Assembly (NCBI RefSeq): GCF_028736215.1
Contig: NZ_CP117883.1
Span: 2,232,001 to 2,296,000 of the forward strand
Direction: 5' to 3'
DNA: 64,000 bases
Source of the DNA: Mucilaginibacter sp. KACC 22773
GTDB lineage: Bacteria; Bacteroidota; Bacteroidia; Sphingobacteriales; Sphingobacteriaceae
Part shown: piece after piece, positions 35,242 through 45,704 of the stretch
Numbering within the stretch: the first letter of the stretch is position 1
Layout of the letters: each line of letters starts with the position of its first letter
Translations under genes and position numbers: made by a program
Notes under the pieces: generated by a model
Seen by the model: only the letters and a program-made list of their open reading frames with translations
Told to the model about the DNA's origin: nothing
Databases searched by the model: none

Positions 35242-38200
35242 ATGATGAAACCTTTACTTTTATTAAAAAGCCCGCGGGTAAATAAGCTTCGCAACCTTTT
35301 AACGGCCTTATTGCTTTTGGTTTTAGTTGGCATTGCCGCGCAGAGCCATGCACAGGTATATTACTTAACCAATGACGCCAACAAGGATACCAAATCGGTT
35401 GATGACGCGCTATACAGGGTTAAGGCAGATGGCTCTGAGGGAATCAGCCTGGTTTCAGGCATTGCATATTCACCTACGATATTACAGGTCGACCTGCCTA
35501 ACCACAGGGCATTTGTATACGAAACATATTCATTAACCCCGCCAAACGGATTAAGTATAAAGGTAATTGATTTAAACACCGGCGCTGTAACAACAACTAT
35601 CCCGGTTACATTAACCGGCAGGATACAATCAATAAAGTACGATCCTGTCAACGATTATATTTATTATGTAGTACAGGATGGTACGCCATCAACAGCAACT
35701 GCAAATGACGCACTTGTTAGGGTAAAGCCCGATGGCACTGGTTCGACAATACTCATAAGCGGGTTTTGTAAAAACCCATCTTTCCTTGCACTCGATATTG
35801 CCAATAGCCGGGTATTTGTTTATGAAAATTTATTCGCCGACCATGGATTTGTAACGCTCAGTTTGTCAGGTTATACTGCCTCGGTGGCCAGGGTATCGCC
35901 AACAACCGCTGCATCAGGCTCTATTGTAGGCGTCGATTGCGATTATGACCCTGTTACAGATTATATTTATTTGTTAACATCAGATAATACAGGTTCAAAA
36001 ACTGCCAATGACGCACTTTATAAGATACATTCTGACGGTACCGGCCAGGTTGCTATAAAGTCGTCAATTATCAATGCTCCCGCATACCAGATGGCGCTTG
36101 ATGCCGGTAACAACAAAGCGTATATTTATGACAATCTTTCAACCCATAGGGCAATATTCTCAGTTGATCTCACCACCGGCAACACAACAGAGGTAATCTC
36201 TATTCAATCCCTGCCATCAACTGCGGTTGCTCCGGGGCTTTGGGTACCTAAACTTGCATCGCTTACAACAACAGCAGCCACCGTTATATCGTCGGGCTCG
36301 GTAACAATCGGGGGTAATATAGCCCGGAGCGATGTAGCGGTTACAGAAAGGGGAGTGGTTTATAGCTCGGTACACGCGTTGCCGGTTATAGGCACCGATA
36401 CCAAACAGGTAATGGGCAATGGTATAGGTGCTTTTTCGGCAAGTATTACCGGCCTTAACCCTGTGGCAACTTATTATACCCGGGCATACGCAATAAGTAG
36501 CGCGGGTACTTCGTACGGGGATGTAAAAAGCTTCACAACTTTATCCAACAACGCTAATCTTACAAGTTTTACACTCAGCTCCGGTACTTTAAGTCCGGTA
36601 TTTGCACCCGATACAACCGCCTATACTGCAAATGTGACTTATAATGTAACGTCTTTAACCATTACCCCAACGGTTGCGCAAGCGAATGCCTCAGTGAAAA
36701 TTAATAATACAACCGTAGCATCCGGTTCAGCATCCGGTGCGCTCAGTTTAAACCCGGGAAGTAATACCATCACTACCATAGTAACCGCGCAGGATGGTTT
36801 CACCACAAAAACGTATACTACCACTATTACCAAGGACAAAACCCCTCAGGCCATCACTTTTAATAGTATTCCGGCAGTAACCTATGGGGCGGCAGATTTT
36901 ACTTTAGGCGCTGTAGCAGCCAGTACGCTACCTATAACTTATACCAGCGACAACGACAATGTAGCCACTGTAACCAGTGCCGGCCTTGTGCATATTGTGG
37001 GTGCCGGTACCGTAAATATTACGGCAGCACAAGGGGGCAATACTACGTACCTTGCGGCATCAAATGTAAGCAGGCAGCTAACTGTAAACAAGGCAGTATT
37101 AACCTATACCGCTAACGTTGTATCGCGCGATTACGGCGCAGCCAATCCAACCTTTACAGGCTCGGTAACCGGCTTTGTGAATGGCGACACCCAGGCAACC
37201 GCTACAACCGGTACCATGGTTTTTACCTCGGCAGCAGATGCTACATCTCCTGTAACTACTAATAACACAAATGTTATCCAGTACGGAATTGTAGGAAGCG
37301 GGCTTAACTCGGCCAATTATAGCTTTGTACAGGCTACGGCAAATACTACAGCATTAACGCTTAATAAAATTATTATTACCTATACCGCACAACCGGCAAC
37401 CAAAGTTTATGGTGCCGTAAACCCGGCATTGAACGTAGTGTTTACCGGTATGGCAAACGGTCAGACGATTGACCAGGTACTTAATTCCCTTTCGTACGCT
37501 ACCACTGCCACAGTTAGTAGCCCGGTTGGCGCTTATCCCATTACCGTAAGCGGCCTCGATGCACTGAACTACACGTTTTCTGCTGCGTCATCCAACACCG
37601 CTGCGTTTACTGTAACCAAGGCCGATTTAACCTTTACAGCCCAGGCAGCCACCAAACATTACGGTGAAACCAACCCTACATTAAACGGTGCCATTACCGG
37701 TTACGTAAATAACGAAACTGCTGCAACTGCTTTAACAGGTACGCCGGTTTATAGTACTACGGCCGGCACAGCCAGTGGTGTGGGCAGTTACCCTATAACG
37801 TTAAGCGGCCTGTCAGCAGCCAACTATAACATAACAGCTGCCGCAGCTAACAATACGGCCTTAACCATCACCAAAAACACACTGAGTTACGTGGCCACTC
37901 CGGCAAGCCGGGCATTTAATACGGCCAACCCATCGGTAACTGGTACAGTAACAGGCTTTTTAAATGGCGATACCCAGGCATCAGCTACTACCGGTACGCT
38001 TAGTTTTAACACAACTGCAACAACAAGTACGCCTGTTGGCACATATGCTATTGATGGCGCAGGTTTAAGCTCGGCCAATTATACCATTGTACAGGATGCC
38101 TCAAATGCTTCGGCGTTTTCTATATTCTTATCAACCAATGGCAACCTGAGCAGCTTAGCTATCAGCCAGGGCAGTTTATCGCCCTCGTTTGCATCGGGTA

Positions 38201-41200
38201 CTAATAATTATACGGCAACAGTTGCAACAGGCGTTACATCGTTAACTTTAACGCCAACTTTATCTGATGTTAACGCCAGGGTAACTGTGAATGGTAGCCA
38301 GGTTATATCCGGCACGTCATCGAGCAGTATTTCTTTAAATGTTGGCCCCAATGTTATCCCGGTGAATGTAACCGCGCAGGATGGTACCACCACCAACCCG
38401 TATAATGTTACAGTAACCCGCCTGCCTTCGTCAGATGCAACATTAAATAGTTTTACCATTAGCACAGGTACGCCAACACCCGATGGATACAATGTATACC
38501 GGTCAAACGTAGCCAATACGGTAACCAGTTTTGATGTTACCGCAGTAGTTCATGAACCCAATGCCACTATAACAGTCAACGGCAATCCTGCAACGTCGGG
38601 TACGCCGGTGACACTGCCGCTTAATTTGGGCGACAACGCATACAATTTAGTAGTAACCGCGCAAGACGGCACTACGCAAAGCTACTACGGCATGGTAATC
38701 AACCGCGCCTTTTCATCAAACAACCTGTTGAACAGCCTGGCTTTAAGCGCAGGGTCGCTTAGCCCCGCATTTGACAGCGCTACGCTTAACTACACTGTGC
38801 AGGTAAGTAATGCAACTAAATCTATTGATATTACACCCACATTTGATGCGACAGCCTACGGAACTCATGATGGCTTGCCCGCACCATCAGGAGCGGCTTT
38901 TACAAGCACACTTGCTATAGGCGATAACCAGGTGCCTATAACTGTAACAGCACAAAACGGAACACCAAGAACCTACAACATAACAGTAAACAGGGCGACA
39001 TCGACCGATGCTACATTAGTCAATCTGGGTATCATGACCACCATTTCGGGATTGGATGTGCCTTTTGATAGTGCCATTTATACTTATAATACCACAGTAA
39101 CCAGCGATGTAACGGCTTTCACCCTGAAACCAATTGCTACCAACGACGGCGCGACGATAACCATCAACGGCGTGGCTTTAAATACTGCCACTGGCAACGC
39201 CATCACACTCCAATACTTTTCGGCTGTTGAGCCTATGGTGATCGTTGTTACTGCCGGCGATGGGGTAAGTCAAAAAACCTACACCATAAATGTAACCAGG
39301 AACTTCTCGACAAATAACTTGCTGCAAAGCTTAACGATGAACATCAACGGCACAATAACACCGTTAATCCCCGTATTTGACCCGGCGACGAATGACTATA
39401 CGATGATCATCAGCAACCCTAATGTAACCGGCGTCGTAATTGCACCCGTAGCACAGGATAGCCGTGCCGAACTAAGAGTAGGCGGGGTACCCGTAAGCAC
39501 AGGTGCATCTAAGTTTGTAGCGTTACAGGGTGGTGTGAACATTGTTCCTGTAAATGTATACTCATTTGGCGGTGGTAACAATACCTATAATATTACCATC
39601 AACCGGGCATATTCATCAGATGCAGGTTTAATTAATGTTATCCTTTCAGGTAACGCGGGATATTCGGCTATCATTAACCAGGCCACCAATAGCCTTACCG
39701 CTACTATTCCTAATAATGTAACGGCTATAAGGCTAAGTCCCAACGCGTCTGACCCTGGCGGTACGGTTATTACAGTAAACGGCTATGCAATATCTGGTGG
39801 CGCATCTGATAACCTGCCCCTTGCCGTAGGTGATAATCTATTTACCATAGGTATTACAGCAGCGGATAACTCCAATACACAATATTATACCGTACATGCC
39901 ATAAGGTTGCCGTTTGTAGATGTTACGCTCAGCTCATTAGCGGTAGATAAAGGCGCCCTTGCGCCCGCGTTTTCACCGGCTGTAACAAGCTATACGGTAG
40001 TTGTAGCCGCCAGTGATAATGCTATTACGGTTACACCGGTGGCTTCGGCAGCCGATGCAAGCGTAACAGCCGGTGGACAAACCATTAATGCTTCAACGCC
40101 TTCATACACCAACAGTTCATTATTTGTAGGCAACCAACGCATCACTGTGAGGGTAACAGCTCCGGATGGAGTGAATTTTACAAGCTACGCTTTAAATGTG
40201 CTTCGTCCGTCGGCAAGCCAGGCTTTCCTGGGTAACATTGTTTTGAGCAGCGGAGCTATATCACCTGTTTTTTCCCGGAACACCGTAAATTATACAGCTT
40301 CGGTTGCGGGTAATGTATCGTCTGTTAACTTTACGCCGGTAACTGCCGAGGCGACATCTGTCATTACCGTAACAAATGGGGGTAATACAACAACTATTAC
40401 TCCAGCCACGCCATCGGTGCTGATCCCGCTAAATGCAGGCGCCAATGTGGTAACAACAACAATAACCTCACAGGATGGCAGTACCACCAAAACATATACG
40501 GTGACTATTACCAGGGCAGTGCCGTCTACAGATGCTACTTTGACCGGCTTAGGCCTCAGTAGCGGTACCCTTAGCCCGGTGTTTAGCAGCGGTACAGATA
40601 CTTATACAACATCCGTGAATTACACAACGGGTTCAATTACCATAACCCCGGCCGCAACCAATGCCAACGCGTTAATTACGATAGGCGGTATATTTGCTGC
40701 ATCCGGATCTGGTTTGAGTGTGCCTTTAAACGCAGGCAGTAATCCAATACCGGTTGTTGTGACCGCTGAAGATGGTATTACCACCAAAACCTATAGCCTT
40801 ACTGTTAATCGTGCGGCAGCATCAACTGATGCAGCTTTGGCCGGCCTTGGTTTAAGCGACGGGACATTAAGCCCTTTATTCGATGCCGGTACAACAGCTT
40901 ATACAGCCACAGTAAGCAACGCAACAGGTACTTTAACACTTTCGCCATTTGCAAATGATATTAATGCGGCGGTACTTGTAAACGGCAACAACCTGGATGT
41001 TAGCGGCACCATCGATATTCCGCTAACCGTGGGTGCAAACAACATAGCTATTTTAACAACTGCCCAGGACGGCATTAGCACTAAGACATATGCTTTAAAT
41101 GTAACAAGGGCGGCTACGGCGTCAGGCGTCACACTCACCAGTCTGACTACCAGCAGTCCGTTGACCCCGGCGTTTTCTGCAGGTACCAATACCTATACCG

Positions 41201-44200
41201 CAATGGTAAATAATATCACGGCTATTTATACAATAACTCCAGTTGTGAGTGATGTTAACGCCACGGTTAGGGTAAATGGCAACGCATTAGTGTCTGGCAA
41301 AGCCGTTATAAGCCTGGTACCTGGCAATAATATTATTACAACAATTATAACCGGACAGGATGGAACAGTTAACACCTATGTCGTTACAGTAAACAAAAGT
41401 TCATTATCGAGCAATAAAAACATGAGCTTTACCATGAGCCCGGCGTCCTCGTTCACCTCGTTGCCCGGGACGGCGTTGCAATATAATTATACCACTTCGG
41501 TAGCCCCGGGGACCAACAGTGTAACGGTAAGCCCGACAGCAGGCGACCCCGGAGCATCGATAACGGTAGAAGGACAGACGGTAAGCAGTGGCTCGGCATC
41601 ACAAGCGATCACGCTAAATGCTACGGGTACAACCACGGTTCATATACATATCACCGCGCAGGACGGCATAACAATGCACGATTTTGTAGTGGTAATAAGC
41701 AAAAATGGTTCGAGTAATGTAAACATGAGCTTTACGATGAGCCCGGCGTCCTCGTTCACCTCGTTGCCCGGGACGGCTTCACAGTATAATTATACTACCT
41801 CGGTAGCACCTGGAACCAACAGCGTGACGGTAAGTCCGACAGCAGGCGACCCGGGAGCATTGATAACAGTAGAAGGGCAGGCAGTAAGCAGCGGCTCTGC
41901 ATCCCAGGCGATCCCACTAAATGCCACGGGAACAACCACGGTTCATATCCATATCACCGCTCAGGACGGCATAACGATGCGCGATTATGCGGTGGTCATA
42001 AGTAAAAATGGTTCGAGCAATGTAAACATGAGCTTTGTCATGAACCCGGCAGTATCGCTCACGTCCGTACCGGGAACCGCTTCACAGTATAATTATACCA
42101 CCTCGGTAGCACCTGGAACCAACAGCGTGACGGTAAGTCCGACAGCAGGCGACCCGGGAGCATCGATAACAGTAGAAGGGCAGGCAGTAAGCAGCGGCTC
42201 TGCATCCCAGGCGATCCTACTAAATGCCACTGGTACAACCACGGTTCATATCCATATCACCGCTCAGGACGGCATAACGATGCGCGATTATGCGGTGGTC
42301 ATAAGTAAAAATGGTTCGAGTAATGTAAACATGAGCTTTGTCATGAGCCCGGCGTCCTCGTTCACCCAGTTGCCCGGGACGGCGTTACAGTATAATTATA
42401 CCACCTCGGTAGCACCGGGAACCAGCAGTGTAACGGTAAGCCCAACAGCGGGTGACCCCGGAGCATCGATAACGGTAGAAGGACAGGCGGTAAGCAGTGG
42501 CTCGGCATCACAAGCGATCACGCTAAATGCCACGGGAACAACCACGGTTCATATACATATCACCGCTCAGGACGGCATAACGATGCGCGATTTTGTAGTG
42601 GTCATAAGTAAAAATGGTTCAAGCAATGTAAACATGAGCTTTACCATGAGCCCGGCGTCCTCGTTCACCTCGTTGCCCGGGACGGCTTCACAGTATAATT
42701 ATACCACCTCGGTAGCACCGGGAACCAGCAGTGTAACGGTAAGCCCAACAGCGGGTGACCCCGGAGCATCGATAACGGTAGAAGGACAGGCGGTAAGCAG
42801 TGGCTCGGCATCACAAGCGATCACGCTAAATGCCACGGGAACAACCACGGTTCATATACATATCACCGCGCAGGATGGCACCACGATGCGCGATTTTGTA
42901 GTGGTCATAAGTAAAAATGGTTCAAGCAATGTAAACATGAGCTTTACCATGAGCCCGGCGTCCTCGTTCACCCAGTTGCCCGGGACGGCTTCACAGTATA
43001 ATTATACCACCTCGGTAGCACCGGGAACCAGCAGTGTAACGGTAAGCCCAACAGCGGGTGACCCCGGAGCATCGATAACGGTAGAAGGACAGGCGGTAAG
43101 CAGTGGCTCGGCATCACAAGCGATCACGCTAAATGCCACGGGAACAACCACGGTTCATATACATATCACCGCGCAGGATGGCACCACGATGCGCGATTTT
43201 GTAGTGGTCATAAGTAAAAATGGTTCAAGCAATGTAAACATGAGCTTTGTCATGAGCCCGGCGTCCTCGTTCACCTCGTTGCCCGGGACGGCTTCACAGT
43301 ATAATTATACTACCTCGGTAGCACCTGGAACCAGCAGTGTAACGGTAAGCCCAACAGCGGGTGACCCCGGAGCATCGATAACGGTAGAAGGACAGGCGGT
43401 AAGCAGTGGCTCGGCATCACAAGCGATCACGCTAAATGCCACGGGAACAACCACGGTTCATATCCATATCACCGCGCAGGATGGCACCACGATGCGCGAT
43501 TTTGTAGTGGTCATAAGTAAAAATGGTTCAAGCAATGTAAACATGAGCTTTACCATGAGCCCGGCGTCCTCGTTCACCCAGTTGCCCGGGACGGCGTTAC
43601 AGTATAATTATACCACCTCGGTAGCACCGGGAACCAGCAGTGTAACGGTAAGCCCAACAGCGGGTGACCCCGGAGCATCGATAACGGTAGAAGGACAGGC
43701 GGTAAGCAGTGGCTCGGCATCACAAGCGATCACGCTAAATGCCACGGGAACAACCACGGTTCATATACATATCACCGCTCAGGACGGCATAACGATGCGC
43801 GATTTTGTAGTGGTCATAAGTAAAAATGGTTCAAGCAATGTAAACATGAGCTTTACCATGAGCCCGGCGTCCTCGTTCACCCAGTTGCCCGGGACGACTT
43901 TACAGTATAATTATACCACCTCGGTAGCATCTGGAACAAACAGTGTTACACTGATCCCGAAAGCAGGTGATGCAGGTGCAACAATAAAAGTACAAGGCCA
44001 AACAGTTGCCAGTGGAACGGCCTCACAAAACATCGTATTAAACCCAGCCGGAACGAGTACTAGCATCCAAATGGTTGTAACCGCGCAAGATGGTATAGCT
44101 ATGCGTACTTACTCCGCTGTTGTATCCCGTGCTGCGCCCAGCTTTAATGCTATCCTGCCTGTTGTTACCGGGGTTGCTAACAAATCAAACGATATCAATG

Positions 44201-44490
44201 CAAAAGGCATCACCGTTCACCAGGCACTGTCGCCAAACGGCGATGGTATTAACGACGTGTTCATCATTGATGGTATTGAAAACTATGCCGATAACCACCT
44301 GAGCATCATGAACGCCGGCGGTGTACTGATATACGATGTACAAGGCTATGGCAGTAATGGCAATGTGTTTGATGGCCACTCCAACAAGAACTCGGCTATG
44401 CAAAAGCCGGGCACATACTACTACTCGTTAGAGTATAAGGATGGTAATGAAACCAAACGTAAGACAGGTTATATCATCCTGAAATATTAA
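35242..44490 (+). CDS. Giant SprB-like repeat adhesin with type IX secretion C-terminal domain
   Basis: A 3082-residue secreted protein. A signal peptide ends near SHAQ. An N-terminal beta-propeller-like region (about 40-350) has repeated NDALYRV/NDALVRVKPDG blades. A fibronectin-like domain (350-430) and a first cadherin-like beta-sandwich (430-530) follow, then MBG-type domains (about 600-960, YGAANPTF, YGETNPT). Next come about ten diverged cadherin-like sandwiches (about 960-2055), nine 101-residue tandem repeats (about 2060-2968), and a C-terminal domain with HQALSPNGDGINDVF, the gliding-motility-associated sorting signal (type B). By analogy with SprB it would be a surface adhesin moved by the type IX machinery. 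A PorP/SprF partner lies just downstream. Confidence 0.9.
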   Translation: MMKPLLLLKSPRVNKLRNLLTALLLLVLVGIAAQSHAQVYYLTNDANKDTKSVDDALYRVKADGSEGISLVSGIAYSPTILQVDLPNHRAFVYETYSLTPPNGLSIKVIDLNTGAVTTTIPVTLTGRIQSIKYDPVNDYIYYVVQDGTPSTATANDALVRVKPDGTGSTILISGFCKNPSFLALDIANSRVFVYENLFADHGFVTLSLSGYTASVARVSPTTAASGSIVGVDCDYDPVTDYIYLLTSDNTGSKTANDALYKIHSDGTGQVAIKSSIINAPAYQMALDAGNNKAYIYDNLSTHRAIFSVDLTTGNTTEVISIQSLPSTAVAPGLWVPKLASLTTTAATVISSGSVTIGGNIARSDVAVTERGVVYSSVHALPVIGTDTKQVMGNGIGAFSASITGLNPVATYYTRAYAISSAGTSYGDVKSFTTLSNNANLTSFTLSSGTLSPVFAPDTTAYTANVTYNVTSLTITPTVAQANASVKINNTTVASGSASGALSLNPGSNTITTIVTAQDGFTTKTYTTTITKDKTPQAITFNSIPAVTYGAADFTLGAVAASTLPITYTSDNDNVATVTSAGLVHIVGAGTVNITAAQGGNTTYLAASNVSRQLTVNKAVLTYTANVVSRDYGAANPTFTGSVTGFVNGDTQATATTGTMVFTSAADATSPVTTNNTNVIQYGIVGSGLNSANYSFVQATANTTALTLNKIIITYTAQPATKVYGAVNPALNVVFTGMANGQTIDQVLNSLSYATTATVSSPVGAYPITVSGLDALNYTFSAASSNTAAFTVTKADLTFTAQAATKHYGETNPTLNGAITGYVNNETAATALTGTPVYSTTAGTASGVGSYPITLSGLSAANYNITAAAANNTALTITKNTLSYVATPASRAFNTANPSVTGTVTGFLNGDTQASATTGTLSFNTTATTSTPVGTYAIDGAGLSSANYTIVQDASNASAFSIFLSTNGNLSSLAISQGSLSPSFASGTNNYTATVATGVTSLTLTPTLSDVNARVTVNGSQVISGTSSSSISLNVGPNVIPVNVTAQDGTTTNPYNVTVTRLPSSDATLNSFTISTGTPTPDGYNVYRSNVANTVTSFDVTAVVHEPNATITVNGNPATSGTPVTLPLNLGDNAYNLVVTAQDGTTQSYYGMVINRAFSSNNLLNSLALSAGSLSPAFDSATLNYTVQVSNATKSIDITPTFDATAYGTHDGLPAPSGAAFTSTLAIGDNQVPITVTAQNGTPRTYNITVNRATSTDATLVNLGIMTTISGLDVPFDSAIYTYNTTVTSDVTAFTLKPIATNDGATITINGVALNTATGNAITLQYFSAVEPMVIVVTAGDGVSQKTYTINVTRNFSTNNLLQSLTMNINGTITPLIPVFDPATNDYTMIISNPNVTGVVIAPVAQDSRAELRVGGVPVSTGASKFVALQGGVNIVPVNVYSFGGGNNTYNITINRAYSSDAGLINVILSGNAGYSAIINQATNSLTATIPNNVTAIRLSPNASDPGGTVITVNGYAISGGASDNLPLAVGDNLFTIGITAADNSNTQYYTVHAIRLPFVDVTLSSLAVDKGALAPAFSPAVTSYTVVVAASDNAITVTPVASAADASVTAGGQTINASTPSYTNSSLFVGNQRITVRVTAPDGVNFTSYALNVLRPSASQAFLGNIVLSSGAISPVFSRNTVNYTASVAGNVSSVNFTPVTAEATSVITVTNGGNTTTITPATPSVLIPLNAGANVVTTTITSQDGSTTKTYTVTITRAVPSTDATLTGLGLSSGTLSPVFSSGTDTYTTSVNYTTGSITITPAATNANALITIGGIFAASGSGLSVPLNAGSNPIPVVVTAEDGITTKTYSLTVNRAAASTDAALAGLGLSDGTLSPLFDAGTTAYTATVSNATGTLTLSPFANDINAAVLVNGNNLDVSGTIDIPLTVGANNIAILTTAQDGISTKTYALNVTRAATASGVTLTSLTTSSPLTPAFSAGTNTYTAMVNNITAIYTITPVVSDVNATVRVNGNALVSGKAVISLVPGNNIITTIITGQDGTVNTYVVTVNKSSLSSNKNMSFTMSPASSFTSLPGTALQYNYTTSVAPGTNSVTVSPTAGDPGASITVEGQTVSSGSASQAITLNATGTTTVHIHITAQDGITMHDFVVVISKNGSSNVNMSFTMSPASSFTSLPGTASQYNYTTSVAPGTNSVTVSPTAGDPGALITVEGQAVSSGSASQAIPLNATGTTTVHIHITAQDGITMRDYAVVISKNGSSNVNMSFVMNPAVSLTSVPGTASQYNYTTSVAPGTNSVTVSPTAGDPGASITVEGQAVSSGSASQAILLNATGTTTVHIHITAQDGITMRDYAVVISKNGSSNVNMSFVMSPASSFTQLPGTALQYNYTTSVAPGTSSVTVSPTAGDPGASITVEGQAVSSGSASQAITLNATGTTTVHIHITAQDGITMRDFVVVISKNGSSNVNMSFTMSPASSFTSLPGTASQYNYTTSVAPGTSSVTVSPTAGDPGASITVEGQAVSSGSASQAITLNATGTTTVHIHITAQDGTTMRDFVVVISKNGSSNVNMSFTMSPASSFTQLPGTASQYNYTTSVAPGTSSVTVSPTAGDPGASITVEGQAVSSGSASQAITLNATGTTTVHIHITAQDGTTMRDFVVVISKNGSSNVNMSFVMSPASSFTSLPGTASQYNYTTSVAPGTSSVTVSPTAGDPGASITVEGQAVSSGSASQAITLNATGTTTVHIHITAQDGTTMRDFVVVISKNGSSNVNMSFTMSPASSFTQLPGTALQYNYTTSVAPGTSSVTVSPTAGDPGASITVEGQAVSSGSASQAITLNATGTTTVHIHITAQDGITMRDFVVVISKNGSSNVNMSFTMSPASSFTQLPGTTLQYNYTTSVASGTNSVTLIPKAGDAGATIKVQGQTVASGTASQNIVLNPAGTSTSIQMVVTAQDGIAMRTYSAVVSRAAPSFNAILPVVTGVANKSNDINAKGITVHQALSPNGDGINDVFIIDGIENYADNHLSIMNAGGVLIYDVQGYGSNGNVFDGHSNKNSAMQKPGTYYYSLEYKDGNETKRKTGYIILKY
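41419..44145 (+). repeat. Nine tandem 303-bp repeats inside the adhesin gene
   Basis: Units begin at 41419, 41722, 42025, 42328, 42631, 42934, 43237, 43540 and 43843, an exact 303-bp period (101 codons). Units 4-8 are nearly identical in bases, including third positions. Unit 3 differs in its first 15 codons, and unit 9 diverges over its second half. Each encodes one beta-sandwich beginning NMSF and ending ISKNGSSNV. Such identity points to recent expansion and recombination between units. Confidence 0.95.
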
Positions 44491-44528
44491 CAGGAATAGA
44501 ATAGAAGCCTGGTAAGGAATATTACTGG

Positions 44529-44565
44529 CCATGGTTACCGTTAGCAGACAGGTAACCATGGTTTA
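44529..44565 (+). terminator. Hairpin after the adhesin gene
   Basis: The arms CCATGGTTAC (44529-44538) and GTAACCATGG (44552-44561) form a perfect 10-bp stem followed by TTT. It is 38 nt after the stop and suggests that the PorP/SprF gene has its own promoter or depends on read-through. Confidence 0.65.
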
Positions 44566-44772
44566 CTGTAATTTATCTGCCAAAGAAGGGTAAAAATAGC
44601 TGGTGAATGGCTACAATTTAGGCTAATAATCCCTGTATACAGGCTAATAATTCACGCTATCATTACTTAGTTTTTCATAGGCGGGTTTGCAGAGTAAATT
44701 CAGCAAATCTGCCTTAGATGAAAGAGTAATACCATAACACAAAACACACAGGCTAACCAGGATTACAAAAAA

Positions 44773-45684
44773 ATGTTTATCAAAAAAAATACGATAAAGC
44801 TAAGCCTGATACTTGCATTTACAACTTGCAGTAAGGTTTTTGCGCAACAACAGATTTATAACTACAGCCAATATGCAGATAACCTTACTGCAGTTAACCC
44901 GGCATATTCTATACTTGATAAGGCCGGGTCTGTAAGCGTGCTGGGGCGCAAGCAGTTTATAGGTATAGATGGTGCGCCAAGCAGCCTAATGCTGAATGCC
45001 AATTTTCCTATCGAATCTATCAACGGCGCAACCGGTTTGTATGTACTGAATGACCAGGCTGCTGTAGAGAAACAAATCGAGGCTAACGTTTTTTTTGCTA
45101 AAGGCGTGCAGCTTACCCAAACCGATTACCTGGCTGTGGCTTTAAATTTAGGCGTACGTAATTATGTAGGCAATTATTCGCAACTGGATGCTACCGACCC
45201 GCAGTTTATGAATGATGTGCGCGAAACGAAACCTAACATCGGTTTCGGGGTGATGTTGTATAGCGCCAATTATTACCTGGGTTTATCAGTTCCCGAATTT
45301 ACCATCCGTAGCCTGGGCACGGCATCACAACAGCAGGCCAATTACCTGCGCACACATTATTACTTTACAGGGGCCTGCCTGGCCGATGTAAGCGACGATG
45401 TAAAGGTTAAACCAGCCACGTTGGTTAGCTATGTAAACGGATCGCCGGTTTTGGCAAATATTTCGGGCACATTGTATCTTAAGGAGCAATTGGGCATAGG
45501 CTTAAATTACCGCACTGATAAAAAAGCAGCGGCAATGTTATCGGTGATCGGTAAAGCATTCAGGGTAGGGTATAGCTACCAGTTTGGCACATCATCAAAT
45601 AACCTGGGGGGCGTTAATATCACCACCCATGAAGTAAGCATAAGTTACCGGTTTGGAAATGTAACCGGCAATAAACTATTATAA
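44773..45684 (+). CDS. PorP/SprF family type IX secretion outer membrane protein
   Basis: A 303-residue outer membrane protein with a signal peptide ending KVFAQ. The mature start QQIYNYSQYADNLTAVNPAY is the diagnostic PorP/SprF opening. The rest alternates short barrel strands and ends with an aromatic-Gly pattern. SprF-type proteins are needed for surface delivery of a specific adhesin encoded next door, so the 3082-residue protein is the probable client. Only 20 nt separate its stop from the ferritin-like gene, which suggests co-transcription with the MNIO set. Confidence 0.93.
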   Translation: MFIKKNTIKLSLILAFTTCSKVFAQQQIYNYSQYADNLTAVNPAYSILDKAGSVSVLGRKQFIGIDGAPSSLMLNANFPIESINGATGLYVLNDQAAVEKQIEANVFFAKGVQLTQTDYLAVALNLGVRNYVGNYSQLDATDPQFMNDVRETKPNIGFGVMLYSANYYLGLSVPEFTIRSLGTASQQQANYLRTHYYFTGACLADVSDDVKVKPATLVSYVNGSPVLANISGTLYLKEQLGIGLNYRTDKKAAAMLSVIGKAFRVGYSYQFGTSSNNLGGVNITTHEVSISYRFGNVTGNKLL

Positions 45685-45704
45685 ACCAGAATAAAACCCT
45701 AACC

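Noticed and set aside
41419..44145. A CRISPR-like array
   Set aside because: The 303-bp units are contiguous, coding, and lack spacers; they are protein repeats.
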